Source of the DNA: Bacillota bacterium
Lineage (GTDB): Bacteria; Bacillota; Sulfobacillia; Sulfobacillales; Sulfobacillaceae
NCBI GenBank assembly: GCA_021784595.1
Contig: JAJYHT010000072.1
Location: forward strand, 38,829 to 102,828
DNA length: 64,000 nucleotides
Direction of reading: 5' to 3'
Shown: positions 7,322-15,717 of the stretch, piece by piece
Numbering within the stretch: position 1 is the stretch's first letter
How the letters are laid out: every line of letters begins with the position of its first letter
Program-made: the position numbers and the translations under genes
Notes under the pieces: model-generated
The model's database searches: none
Told to the model about the DNA's origin: nothing
Seen by the model: the letters and a program-made list of their open reading frames with translations, nothing else

Positions 7322-7675
7322 ATGCAACGAGCAGCTTTAAGCCTAATCATGGGAGCCATGATGGCGGCCTCCATGCCTGTGATGGCAGCATCCCCGGGCA
7401 CCAAGACGGCCACATCCATGCCAATCGGAAGTGAGAGATCCCTACAGGCTTCGCAAGATCTCAAGTGGTCTGTACGGTCCCAATCTGAAGTTATGGGAAC
7501 GGCGATTGCCAAAGCACTTTTAGTGGTTCCTTCGGGAAAAGTGCTGAGTATCAAAAGTGGGTGCTTAAATCGGTTAGCGGTTTGGAACATTGATGTGCGC
7601 ACGCCCGCGGGTGTTTTTCTGGTGGCGGTGGACAAGAGCACGGAAAGAGTCGTGGCAACGACAAAAATTCGATAA
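7322..7675 (+). CDS. Secreted PepSY-like protein
   Basis: 117 residues, ATG with GGAGG nine bases upstream. Residues 1-23 form a signal peptide ending MPVMAAS. The C-terminal half has the PepSY pattern: a helix (AIAKALLVVPSG), then KVLSIKSG, a strand (LAVWNIDVRTPAG) and FLVAVDKSTERVV, which resembles the v-x-V-D-a-x-T-G-x-v consensus. PepSY domains are extracytoplasmic and often inhibit or regulate peptidases or bind ligands. It is first in the apparent oxidase operon, so it may act in assembly or protection of exported redox proteins. That link is inference. Confidence 0.6.
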   Translation: MQRAALSLIMGAMMAASMPVMAASPGTKTATSMPIGSERSLQASQDLKWSVRSQSEVMGTAIAKALLVVPSGKVLSIKSGCLNRLAVWNIDVRTPAGVFLVAVDKSTERVVATTKIR

Positions 7676-7700
7676 CGGGTTCTAGCCAGGAGGTGGATTC

Positions 7701-8330
7701 ATGGAACAAGAGCGAGCAGAAGGCGTTGTGGGTCCCAAATGGAGTCGGCGTCAATTTCTGGCAGGAACCGGAGGGCTGACAGTAGCGGGCCTAGTTGCGC
7801 TGTTTGGACGCCAAGCCTCGGTGCAGACAGCTCGAGCAATTTTTGGCTCTCCGATTAGTGCGGGAAAAATTAATCTCTATCAATTTGACTACTACTACAT
7901 TCCGAATTACATGACCTGGCGGGTTGGGGACCAACTTGAAGTATGGTTGCAAAACCAGAGCCATACGCACTGGCATGAGTGGACAATTGGGCGCCATGTC
8001 AACATGCTGCCATTCCAGGGATTTGGCGAACTTAACGCCGACGCGTTTGCGGTTGATTTTTGGCAGGGGGTTGACGTAACCCTGAGTGATCCGGTGAAAA
8101 TCGACAACTTTGTGCCTAATATGGCCCATGTGACATACGTGGGACCCAAAGGCCCCTATCAGATAGCGAGCGGGGGAGACTTCAGTCCGACCTTGCAGCC
8201 GGGCGGCAGTATCAAGTTATCGTTCACAGTGCCGGATAAACCGGGATTGTGGCAATTCGGATGTTTTGTCCAGGAATATATCCATTACCGAACGGGGATG
8301 CGGGGCACCATCAATATACTGCCTGCCTAG
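7701..8330 (+). CDS. Tat-exported cupredoxin-like protein
   Basis: 209 residues. The twin-arginine motif SRRQFLAG (residues 15-22) precedes a hydrophobic segment, so export of a folded, metal-loaded protein is expected. The mature region is a cupredoxin beta-sandwich with likely type 1 copper ligands: His in SHTHWHEW near the N-terminal half, and the C-terminal loop GCFVQEYIHYRTGM giving Cys, His and Met. A strong AGGAGGTG Shine-Dalgarno precedes the ATG. Directly upstream of coxB and coxA, it is a natural candidate for the electron donor to the oxidase (compare sulfocyanin and rusticyanin in acidophiles) or an extra copper site of the complex. The specific subfamily is not resolved. Confidence 0.75.
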   Translation: MEQERAEGVVGPKWSRRQFLAGTGGLTVAGLVALFGRQASVQTARAIFGSPISAGKINLYQFDYYYIPNYMTWRVGDQLEVWLQNQSHTHWHEWTIGRHVNMLPFQGFGELNADAFAVDFWQGVDVTLSDPVKIDNFVPNMAHVTYVGPKGPYQIASGGDFSPTLQPGGSIKLSFTVPDKPGLWQFGCFVQEYIHYRTGMRGTINILPA

Positions 8331-8399
8331 CGCAACGGCCAGATTTCATGCAGTGCGCAACAATCCAAAGAATGTTTGACGGGAGGGTTAGAGCCGACT

Positions 8400-9215
8400 A
8401 TGGGTGATTTAGTGGTCTTCAGTATATTGTGGATATTGCTTAGCCTTGTGGGCGAATGGGCATTGGGATTGGCAAAACCCCACTCCCTATACTACATTAT
8501 TGCGTCACAGGGATACATGGCAGAAAGGGCATTCAATTTTCTGGCGACCTGGCTAACTCCGGTTTTTGTCTTTGTGGCCTTGTTTTTGATATACACGCTC
8601 CTGCGCTTTAGAGCCCCCGATGGCAAGCCAGTGAAAAGTTCCCAACAGAAAATGCGCAACATGGGATTTACCGTATTTTGGGTAGGTGTGAGTTTTGTGC
8701 TGAATATCCTGTTCTTCCTCCATCCTACCAGTGCTGACCTTCAAGCCATGTTCGCCAGCGAGATTCCTAGTCGAAACCATAAGGATTTGGTAGTGGATGT
8801 CACCGCACGTCAATGGGAGTGGATCTACACGTACCCTCAGTACGGCGTAAAGCAAGCGGTCAATAATCTGGGTGAAGATGAATTGGAGTTGCCGGTCGGC
8901 CGAAAAGTAAAGTTTGTGCTTCGCAGTTACGACCCGTTTCATACCTATGACGTCTACGCGGGGGTAATCCATGATTTTTGGATTCCCGCCTTTGGCATGA
9001 AGGAAGCGGTAGTGCCAGGCCTGACGCGCTATGAATACATCCGGCCGACCGTGGTGGCCTCTTATCAAACCAATCCCATGGTCAGAGTCCAATGCGCCGA
9101 AGTGTGCGGCCCGGGGCATCCATGGATGGAATCCCCGGTTAGCATTGTGACAGCCGGGCAGTTCAGTCAATGGATTAAGCATCAACAGCAACTGCAGGCT
9201 GCGGCTGGCGGCTAA
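8400..9215 (+). CDS. coxB: Cytochrome c oxidase subunit II
   Basis: 271 residues. Two membrane helices (about 8-30 and 48-72) are followed by an exported cupredoxin domain with the CuA site: His in GVIHDFWIPAFGMK and the cluster CAEVCGPGHPWM, which supplies two Cys, His and Met. CuA receives electrons and passes them to subunit I. The frame opens at TTG 8376, but ATG 8400 is preferred. GGGAGGG lies 12 bases upstream, slightly long. There is no fused cytochrome c domain, so a separate donor is needed, and the cupredoxin upstream could serve. Confidence 0.9.
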   Translation: MGDLVVFSILWILLSLVGEWALGLAKPHSLYYIIASQGYMAERAFNFLATWLTPVFVFVALFLIYTLLRFRAPDGKPVKSSQQKMRNMGFTVFWVGVSFVLNILFFLHPTSADLQAMFASEIPSRNHKDLVVDVTARQWEWIYTYPQYGVKQAVNNLGEDELELPVGRKVKFVLRSYDPFHTYDVYAGVIHDFWIPAFGMKEAVVPGLTRYEYIRPTVVASYQTNPMVRVQCAEVCGPGHPWMESPVSIVTAGQFSQWIKHQQQLQAAAGG

Positions 9216-9322
9216 AACCCCAAAATTCGATGAACAGCTCGTTCCCTGTGCGGACATTCCGTAGGTTCAGTTTTACACCCACCGGGACGAAAAATCTATT
9301 TTTCAGAGGGAGATATAGGCTC

Positions 9323-11173
9323 ATGGCACAAAACATCATTACACAACCGGACACCTATCGCACTCGACCCATGATGCCACCGGTGTTGCGCGGATTTTTA
9401 TGGGCTGCCATTGGATTTCTCGTGTTTAACATGGCGACCATCGCTGTCGATCCCTTTCGCGGACATCCTTTTGTGACGGAAGTGTCCGCTGTCATAGGGT
9501 GGGCCGGAGGGGTCATTGGGTGGCTGCTGGGCGTGGGCGGTTGGGAAGGGATCGTGCTTCCATTGTTTGGATCCCCCAGCGCTTGGGTCGAGCCACTGGA
9601 CTGGCGCCGGTACTTCGAATTGAGTACGGATCATAAGGTGATCGGGATACAGTACCTAGTGTCGGCTAGCGGCACCTTTTTGATAGCGGGATTGATCGCT
9701 ATGGGGATACGGTACGAGCTAATGCAGCCTTCGCTGCATTTCTTCACTTATGCCAATCAATATTTAACTGCAGTGGGGATTCACGGTACGCTTATGATGT
9801 TTGCCGTGGGAACCGTGGCCTTGATTGGAGGTCTGGGCAATTATTTTGTACCGCTCATGATTGGCGCCAAAAGCACGGTGTTTCCCAGATTGTCTGGAAT
9901 TGGCCATTGGTTGGTTCCCGCTGGCGTCCTGACCGTCATATTCAGCCCTTTGCTGGGATATTGGGATACCGGGTGGCGTGGCTACGAGCCTTTGGCGATG
10001 CAGGATCCGGGCGGGATTGTCTATTACTATTTGGGAGTTGCGGCGTTGACGCTATCCTCCTCATTTGTTTCGGTAAACCTGGCTGCGACGATAATTTTTC
10101 AACGAGCGCGCGGCGTCACCTGGGCCCGGTTGCCGTTGTTCGTATGGGGAACCATTACCGTTTCGCTGCTAAATCTGATTTGGCTTCCCGAAATCCAGAT
10201 GACGTTTATCTTAGGTTTGTTGGACAAATTGGTGCCCTTCAATTTTTTCGACGCCATTGGCAGTCCCTTAAGTTATCTAAGCCTTTTTTGGCTGTTCGGA
10301 CATCCCGAAGTGTACATTATCGTAGTTCCCGCCATATCACTATGGAATGAAATTATTCCGGTAATGGCTCAAAAATCTTTATTTGCCCGATCGTGGGCCG
10401 TTATTGGCCTCATCTTTGTCATGATGCTAAGCGGCCTCGTATGGGCGCACCATATGTTCACCAACATGCGCAATAGCGAAATCTTCCCCTTTTCTTTTTT
10501 TACCGAGATGATTTCGATCCCGACTGGATTTTCCTTCATGGCCGCCATTGGGACCTTGTGGAAGTCCCGAATGCGGCTCTATACTCCCGGGCTGTTAGTG
10601 ATCATGTCGCTATTCAATTTTCTCATTGGGGGCCTGACGGGCGTATTCTTGGCCGATCCGCCAGTCAACTTTCAAGTGCACAATACGTTTTTTGTTGTAG
10701 CGCATTTTCACTACACCATTATCGGCGGCATGGTGTTTACCTGGATGGCCGCCATGTACTACTGGCTGCCTAAACTATCGGGTCGGATGTACAGCGAGTT
10801 TTGGGGGAAATTTCTCGCTATCGTAATTTTTATCGGATTTAACGGGGCATTCAGCCAAATGTTTCTTTTAGGCTTGCACGGGATGAACCGATGGGTTCCG
10901 GCTTATCCCCCGTACTTGCAGCCTATGAACTATGAGGTGTCATTGTTTGCATTTCTTTTGGGAGCGGGATTTGTGGGGCATGCCATCCACATTGCATGGG
11001 CATGGGCTAAAGGGCCGAAAGCTCAAGAAAATCCATGGAACTCCCGCACCTTGGAATGGATGACATCGTCACCTCCCCCTCGGAACAACTTCGATGGCGA
11101 GGTTGAGGTCTCGGGCAGCTTTTATCGATATGACGTTGATAAATTGCCGGGTGTCATCCATCCGACGGAATAG
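9323..11173 (+). CDS. coxA: Haem-copper oxidase subunit I
   Basis: 616 residues. The family motifs are clear: HGTLMMF (low-spin haem ligand), GHPEVYIIVVP (CuB His, Glu and the cross-linked Tyr), WAHHMFT (CuB His pair) and HNTFFVVAHFHYTI (haem ligands). An N-terminal extension adds two hydrophobic segments before STDHKVIGIQY. It reduces O2 to water while pumping protons. Two oddities: the D-channel Asp is replaced (GAKSTVFP where many A-type enzymes have GARDMAFP), and the arginine pair above the haems reads GMNRW instead of GMPRR. The start at ATG 9323 has AGAGGGAG upstream; the longer frame from 9230 lacks a ribosome site. The GHPEVY glutamate is retained. Confidence 0.93.
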   Translation: MAQNIITQPDTYRTRPMMPPVLRGFLWAAIGFLVFNMATIAVDPFRGHPFVTEVSAVIGWAGGVIGWLLGVGGWEGIVLPLFGSPSAWVEPLDWRRYFELSTDHKVIGIQYLVSASGTFLIAGLIAMGIRYELMQPSLHFFTYANQYLTAVGIHGTLMMFAVGTVALIGGLGNYFVPLMIGAKSTVFPRLSGIGHWLVPAGVLTVIFSPLLGYWDTGWRGYEPLAMQDPGGIVYYYLGVAALTLSSSFVSVNLAATIIFQRARGVTWARLPLFVWGTITVSLLNLIWLPEIQMTFILGLLDKLVPFNFFDAIGSPLSYLSLFWLFGHPEVYIIVVPAISLWNEIIPVMAQKSLFARSWAVIGLIFVMMLSGLVWAHHMFTNMRNSEIFPFSFFTEMISIPTGFSFMAAIGTLWKSRMRLYTPGLLVIMSLFNFLIGGLTGVFLADPPVNFQVHNTFFVVAHFHYTIIGGMVFTWMAAMYYWLPKLSGRMYSEFWGKFLAIVIFIGFNGAFSQMFLLGLHGMNRWVPAYPPYLQPMNYEVSLFAFLLGAGFVGHAIHIAWAWAKGPKAQENPWNSRTLEWMTSSPPPRNNFDGEVEVSGSFYRYDVDKLPGVIHPTE

Positions 11174-11185
11174 GGGGCAGCAGAC

Positions 11186-11734
11186 ATGCAAATAGACACC
11201 ATTGATAAATCTCGCGAACTTCGCGCCTACCGATTTGGAATGTTGATGTTTCTCGTAACCCAGGCAGTGCCGTTTACTGTCATCTATGCTGTCGAATATC
11301 TGTTCGATGAGTTTTACATCAGTCCCAAGGCTAACCAATGGTTAGGGACAGTAGAAGTGTTATTGGTCTTAGCGAGTTGGTGGTTGGGACGGCAAGGATT
11401 GGCGGCCATTAGGCAAAACCGGCTATTGGACTTGGTAACCAAATTTAGGCAATCGTTGCTCTTGGGAACGGCTAGTCTGGTGGTTTTAGGATATCAATGG
11501 GGAACCCGGTTTGTTCCCCCCAGCACGCGATACGGTGAAGTGTATTACACATTGACCGGCGTGACCGGCTTTTACACCTTGGTTAGTTTATTCGTGCTAC
11601 TGGCCATCAGCATTCGCGCAGCAAAGGTAAAATTGTCGTCCGACAACTATTGGGACGCCGAAGCGACCATGTACTTGTGGACTTTTGGCCTCTTGACCAA
11701 TGTGATTAGCTACGTGCTTTTGTACTGGATCTAG
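11186..11734 (+). CDS. coxC: Cytochrome c oxidase subunit III-like protein
   Basis: 182 residues with five hydrophobic segments, matching the shorter five-helix form of subunit III. The C-terminal arrangement GFYTLVSLFVLL, then WDAEATMYLWTFGLLTNVIS, parallels the last two helices of the family, although the usual HGxH residues are absent (TGVTGFY). It is 12 bases downstream of coxA with AGGGGG before the ATG, so it is almost surely co-transcribed. Subunit III stabilises the proton pump and contains no metal. Sequence divergence lowers certainty slightly. Confidence 0.7.
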   Translation: MQIDTIDKSRELRAYRFGMLMFLVTQAVPFTVIYAVEYLFDEFYISPKANQWLGTVEVLLVLASWWLGRQGLAAIRQNRLLDLVTKFRQSLLLGTASLVVLGYQWGTRFVPPSTRYGEVYYTLTGVTGFYTLVSLFVLLAISIRAAKVKLSSDNYWDAEATMYLWTFGLLTNVISYVLLYWI

Positions 11735-11758
11735 TAAAAAACGGAGGTGTGATGTAAT

Positions 11759-11971
11759 ATGGGCGGTTTCTTTCCTCATTTGCCGATCCGCATTCCCTAT
11801 AGTGCGGGACTGGCGCATTGGTGGGATCCATTTTGGTGGGCTTTTCAAATTATCGTCATGAGCGTTTTATTGATGGCGTTTCGCAAGATCGCCATGAGTG
11901 TCGACAAAGATTACGACCGCCCGCCCTATACTAAAAACAAGGCACCAAATTCTAAGCAAAAACCTCACTGA
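11759..11971 (+). CDS. Small membrane protein, probable oxidase subunit IV-like
   Basis: 70 residues with one clear helix (WWAFQIIVMSVLLMAF, about 26-42), a Trp-rich approach and a Lys/Pro-rich tail expected in the cytoplasm. GGAGGTG ten bases upstream of the ATG and 24 bases after coxC make it the last gene of the oxidase operon. Small fourth subunits of haem-copper oxidases look like this, but the sequence itself is not diagnostic. Confidence 0.6.
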   Translation: MGGFFPHLPIRIPYSAGLAHWWDPFWWAFQIIVMSVLLMAFRKIAMSVDKDYDRPPYTKNKAPNSKQKPH

Positions 11972-12010
11972 AAAACTCGAGCCTAATAGGGCGGAAAATT
12001 TTTGGGGGAA

Positions 12011-12027
12011 GCACCATGCTCTGGTGC
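12011..12027 (+). other. Short hairpin after the oxidase operon
   Basis: GCACCA/TGGTGC with the loop TGCTC, 40 bases after the last oxidase gene, without a T-run. Possibly a weak terminator or mRNA 3' protection element. The remaining sequence to 12191 shows no gene. Confidence 0.3.
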
Positions 12028-12191
12028 GCTGCGACCCGACACCAACCCGAGAATTGGCTGGGTGTAATTGCGCACCGAACAGGCGGTGACGACACTCGCA
12101 GACCTGGATAGCGAACAGCGACCAAGTGCCCCGTTGATCGGTCGCAATGGCATGCAGTCTGGGTCGAAATAACCAACGCGCCAGGTAGGGC

Positions 12192-12225
12192 AGTGATCAG
12201 ACTCTCTTGGGAGAGTCTGATCACT
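12192..12225. repeat. Perfect 15-bp inverted repeat with a four-base loop
   Basis: AGTGATCAGACTCTC, loop TTGG, GAGAGTCTGATCACT: all 15 pairs match. No T-run follows on either strand, so it is not a standard terminator. It lies in a 467-base gene-free stretch between the oxidase operon and the MaoC-like gene. It could be a bidirectional transcription barrier, an RNA-processing site, a protein-binding palindrome or a small transposon relic. Confidence 0.6.
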
Positions 12226-12328
12226 CTGGGTCCATGGCAATGGACGATAAAGGGTTAGAGGCGGCATAATGGAGTGGGTTTTCCTATGTCGTTATGGGAT
12301 TAGAAGGGTGGGAGAACCCATGGCGTCT

Positions 12329-12398
12329 CGCGGCGACAGAGTCCGCCTTAAAGCGCCGCGCGAATCAGAGAGAGAATGGTCAGGCTATCGACTGATTC
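12329..12398 (+). promoter_or_regulatory. Structured leader upstream of the MaoC-like gene
   Basis: Two consecutive perfect 7-bp stems: CGCGGCG (12329-12335) with CGCCGCG (12354-12360), and GAATCAG (12362-12368) with CTGATTC (12392-12398). The second ends about 40 bases before the next start codon. They may be part of a 5' UTR regulatory structure. I cannot assign them to a known riboswitch class. Confidence 0.35.
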
Positions 12399-12438
12399 AC
12401 ACAATTAAATCCAATTGAGTTGAAAGGGGAGAAGCCAA

Positions 12439-12891
12439 ATGTTTGATAAACCTTTTGAAGATTACACTGTAGGTGAGGCGTGGTCGTCGCGCGGACGTAC
12501 GATAACGGAAGCGGATCTTGTGATGTTTTCTGCTTTTAGCGGAGACTGGTATCCGCTTCATACGGATAAGGAATGGGCCCACAAAGGACCCTTTGGTCAA
12601 CGGATTGCGCACGGCATGCTTGTGCTGACGGTATCCACAGGGCTAATCACGATGAAACCGGGTGTTGTGTTGGCGTTTTATGGCATCGATCGCGTGCGTT
12701 TTGTGGCTCCTACATACATTGGAGATACGATCTCGGCCGAACTTCAGGTCAACGATCTTTCTGTTAAAGAACACGGTGGCGTAGTCGATACACAATTGAC
12801 GATTAAAAAACAGACAGGAGATCCCGTGGTGCTGGCAACACTGAGGATCTTGGTCGCGAATAGAGAGGAAATGCGACACTTGTCTTCTTGA
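12439..12891 (+). CDS. MaoC-like hot-dog dehydratase
   Basis: 150 residues. The MaoC/(R)-specific enoyl-CoA hydratase pattern is clear: FSGDWYPLHTDKEWA provides the catalytic Asp and His pair, followed by IAHGMLVLTVSTGLI, with hot-dog strands after that. Members hydrate enoyl-CoA or dehydrate 3-hydroxyacyl-CoA in fatty acid, PHA or side-chain degradation pathways. A strong AAAGGGGAG ribosome site precedes the ATG. It is a single-gene unit with a possibly structured leader, and no acyl-CoA genes are adjacent to define the substrate. Confidence 0.85.
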   Translation: MFDKPFEDYTVGEAWSSRGRTITEADLVMFSAFSGDWYPLHTDKEWAHKGPFGQRIAHGMLVLTVSTGLITMKPGVVLAFYGIDRVRFVAPTYIGDTISAELQVNDLSVKEHGGVVDTQLTIKKQTGDPVVLATLRILVANREEMRHLSS

Positions 12892-13102
12892 CGGCGACAA
12901 CATGGCCCATCATCTTGGGTGCAAGCAAAATTCATTGGGAAGTAACGAGGCCGCCATAGGTGTAGCCCAAATAGTAACTCCATTGGGTGCGCAACCGGAT
13001 CTCGACGCCTTCCTACATTCCCAGCATGAGTCAGCGCCGGTCGAAATTCATAAAGGAGTTTACTACGGCATTCTCCTTAGGCCTTGACAACAATTAGCTG
13101 GT

Positions 13103-13555
13103 TTAAATTTCAGAAGCGATATCTTTGTAAAACAGAATACGGTCTTGACCTGGACCCGCATAGTCAACTCCTATGGAAACGGAGAATCCCATCCGTTGAT
13201 GAAACGCAATAGACACCTCGTTTACAGGAGACGTGATGCATGAAACCGTATGGCACCCCATGTTTCGAACAGTGGCAAAGAACTTTTCATAAAGCTGTTT
13301 AGCCAAACCATTCTTTCTAAGTGATGGATTTACACCAACGAAATGTATGTACGCTTCCATAGGATATGTTTGAGAAACAAAGCCTACAAGAAAACAAGAT
13401 AATGAACCATTATCTTGGGCAATGAAGCTTGTTGTTTGAAAATGTTCAAAAAACAGTCTGGGTAACAGATGTGTCATCTGCCGACCGCCCCACCATTCAT
13501 TCAACACATCAAACACCTTGTAATAATCGTCTACGACAACATTCCTTATCTCCAT
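13103..13555 (-). CDS. GNAT-family N-acetyltransferase
   Basis: About 150 residues. The acetyl-CoA-binding region VGVNPSLRKNGLAKQLYEKF (motif A, Arg-x-x-Gly-x-Ala variant of R/Q-x-x-G-x-G/A) and a C-terminal NEVSIAFHQRMGFSVS stretch identify GNAT. I start at ATG 13555 (MEIRNVVVDDYY), with GAGGAG eight bases upstream, rather than at the longer frame from 13582. The substrate cannot be predicted. Stand-alone gene. Confidence 0.8.
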   Translation of the reverse strand: MEIRNVVVDDYYKVFDVLNEWWGGRQMTHLLPRLFFEHFQTTSFIAQDNGSLSCFLVGFVSQTYPMEAYIHFVGVNPSLRKNGLAKQLYEKFFATVRNMGCHTVSCITSPVNEVSIAFHQRMGFSVSIGVDYAGPGQDRILFYKDIASEI

Positions 13556-14007
13556 AAACGACTCTCCTCTAGGCCATGTCATATAATTCCATAAGACTAA
13601 GCACGAAATATACGACAGAGCCTTTACAAACGTTTCCCGACGGTTTCTACGTCACCGCACTTCATTGCTTCGCGGCGGTGCAGTACCACTTCCTGTGCCG
13701 TCGGTAACACTCCTTATCTTTGATGATGTAAAATACTGGCTCAACTCATTTGAGCGTTGGCTGTTTATGGACAACCTCTATTCGGTTCCAAACAAATATA
13801 ACAGAAAATAATGCTAGGTCGCTATCCGGCCCTTTAGCGCCTTAAGCGTTGCGGTTTCAGAGTACATCGATACTCGTTTGTGCGGACTGACCGGACAAGG
13901 CAATCTCCTCACACCATCCCTCTGATCAATCACATAATCGGGTTTTGTCACCATATGACTGTCCGATTCGACCCATCATAAGATCCGCACACCCACAGAA
14001 TGCCAAT
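13556..14007. other. Gene-free region
   Basis: No gene-like frame with a ribosome site on either strand. It holds two modest inverted repeats: CACCGC/GCGGTG (13653-13658 and 13675-13680) and GCTCAA/TTGAGC (13739-13744 and 13750-13755). Promoter sequences for the GNAT gene should be at its left end. Confidence 0.3.
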
Positions 14008-14046
14008 AAAAAACACCCCAGATATTATTGCCGTGTTAACTGGGGT
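14008..14046 (-). terminator. Terminator of the cytochrome c lipoprotein gene
   Basis: On the minus strand: ACCCCAG, an 18-base loop, CTGGGGT, then GTTTTTTATT. It is 11 bases beyond the stop of the 14057-14515 gene. Confidence 0.7.
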
Positions 14047-14056
14047 TTATAGCACG

Positions 14057-14515
14057 TTACTTAGCTTCCGCAATGTGCCACACATAGGCGGTTACGTCAC
14101 GCGCCTGTTGGTGGGTGAGAGAACCTGGTGCATTGGCTGGCATCTGTTCCGATATAAAAGTCTTTAGGCTGGCTTCAGTTTGAAAACCACTAACCACGCC
14201 GGTTGGAGCGGCTAATCGCGGTGCGTTTTGGGTACCCACACCGTCCGGTCCGTGGCAGACGGCGCACTTTTGGCTAAACAGGGTCGATCCGCGGCGTATT
14301 GTGGCTGATGACGGCACGATTTGGGAAGCGCTGGTCACCTTTTTACTTTTGGCACGGTTGGCCTGTTTGCTCAACGCTTGATTTTTGGTGTTGTTTACCG
14401 TGACCATCTTTGCGGCTTGTTTGTGATGCGCCGGTTGTACCGCCATGGTGCCACAGCCGACACTTAATGCGACCAGCCCGATAAGCCAGCTAGACGGTTT
14501 GATGGCATGCGCCAT
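14057..14515 (-). CDS. Cytochrome c lipoprotein
   Basis: 152 residues. Lipoprotein signal peptide (SSWLIGLVALSVGCG, lipid-anchored Cys21), a long basic Gln/Lys/Asn linker to about residue 70, then a class I cytochrome c domain: haem motif CAVCHG and a likely axial Met in EQMPANAPGSL, ending with a helix (DVTAYVWHIAEAK). GGGAGG upstream of the ATG. It should be anchored on the outer membrane face and carry electrons, plausibly to the oxidase encoded at 8.4-11.9 kb. It is clearly paralogous to the 18834-19175 protein. Confidence 0.88.
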   Translation of the reverse strand: MAHAIKPSSWLIGLVALSVGCGTMAVQPAHHKQAAKMVTVNNTKNQALSKQANRAKSKKVTSASQIVPSSATIRRGSTLFSQKCAVCHGPDGVGTQNAPRLAAPTGVVSGFQTEASLKTFISEQMPANAPGSLTHQQARDVTAYVWHIAEAK

Positions 14516-14731
14516 AAAAATACCTCCCTGCCAGTATATTGCCCGTTATCATGCCCTGGATGCGAAAACCTATACTGTGGGGAGTTGCCGTGGGATGAGA
14601 GCGATGTCTGAAAGGCAGGATGAAAAGTGCAGTTTCGGTCGACACTAGGAGGGAGGCAACAGATTCGCCGACCCATCTTGAGAGAACATTTAGGGGAGGC
14701 AAAAGAAGTTTTTTCAAGGAGTTGACTGTCG

Positions 14732-15115
14732 GTGAATTGGAGAGGCGCTATCACACGGACCCTAGTTTCGTTTGTCACGATCTGGATACTGAAAGAGGCA
14801 TTGCGGGTATTCCCCCCAATAAGTTTGGGGGGAATGGTTGTCGCATCAATCCTAATTGGGCTTATAGGCTATTTAGGAGACGAAGTCTTTGGCGGATATC
14901 TGTCGGCTTACGGTAGGGGATTAATTGGGTTCATTGCGGCTGGCGGAGTGACGAGTGTCTATTTTACGCGATTTTATGCCCCTGCCATGCCCGTCTACCA
15001 TTTCGGATACTTTTGGAGCGCAGCCAGCGCTGTGGCTGTAGGGGTTGTAGTCGGGATTGCCGACGGGGTATTGGCCTTCATTATCGACCCGCGCACCCAT
15101 GTTCATAAAGACTAA
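14732..15115 (+). CDS. Uncharacterised four-helix membrane protein
   Basis: 127 residues, GTG start with CAAGGAG ten bases upstream. Four hydrophobic segments: TLVSFVTIWILKEALRVF, ISLGGMVVASILIGLIGYLG, GLIGFIAAGGVTSVYF and AASAVAVGVVVGIADGVLAFI. The overall pattern recalls small Firmicute membrane proteins of the DUF2512 or holin-like type, but I cannot assign a family. It is divergent from the cytochrome c lipoprotein, with a 216-base shared upstream region. Confidence 0.6.
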   Translation: MNWRGAITRTLVSFVTIWILKEALRVFPPISLGGMVVASILIGLIGYLGDEVFGGYLSAYGRGLIGFIAAGGVTSVYFTRFYAPAMPVYHFGYFWSAASAVAVGVVVGIADGVLAFIIDPRTHVHKD

Positions 15116-15708
15116 AGCTCATGCAAGACAATTAGACCAGATTTGGCAGTCCTGCGAATGGAACTGCTTAATGTCCTCTCCTTCAAGTGCCTGCCTTTCT
15201 CCGTTCGCTCCGGCGAGGGGAGGCGTATTGGCGAACCAAATCAAGAATGTGGATTGGCATACGTGCCAATCCACATGGGGTCAAACATGGGGTTTATATG
15301 ATGGTCATGGATGGGCAGTCTCATATGTCTCCGGGGGAACATGCACTGGGGAGAATGCGTCATCTTTAATCGACCCACCTACCTGTTGCGATCAAGTTCT
15401 TCCGATGAGAGCTTTTGCCGGGTGTGCAGCGAGTCATAGAAAAAAACACGCGATTCACCCTGAGATTTTGTCTATTCATCGAGAATTTAAACTTGTAGAA
15501 CGCTTCCTCTCGTAAAATGCATCAATGGATTCCCAGAAAATTAGCTCTATTGGGTGATGCCAACGGAGCTTTGGTCGTGGATAATTAGCAGAATATTACA
15601 CCAATCATCGTTTTTTCACAACCCCCGTAAGGTGACAATAGAGATTAGAGGTGCTGTCTGGGACAGTGGTTCGATAATTTGTGAATTCCGGATCAAGGGA
15701 TAGAAAGG
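15116..15708. other. Gene-free region upstream of prk
   Basis: A 593-base stretch. Frames over 60 codons exist, but none has a ribosome site or protein-like composition. It contains the perfect hairpin at 15247-15276. The prk promoter is expected near the right end; I find no convincing -35/-10 pair. Confidence 0.3.
15247..15276. repeat. Perfect 13-bp inverted repeat with a four-base loop
   Basis: ATGTGGATTGGCA, loop TACG, TGCCAATCCACAT. It is not followed by T residues on either strand. It resembles the 12192-12225 repeat in design but not in sequence. Confidence 0.6.
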
Positions 15709-15717
15709 ATGAGTGTG

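Noticed and set aside
15057..15515. 152-codon plus-strand frame downstream of the membrane protein
   Set aside because: Starts inside the 14732 gene in another frame, contains the palindrome, and has no family-like or consistent protein pattern.
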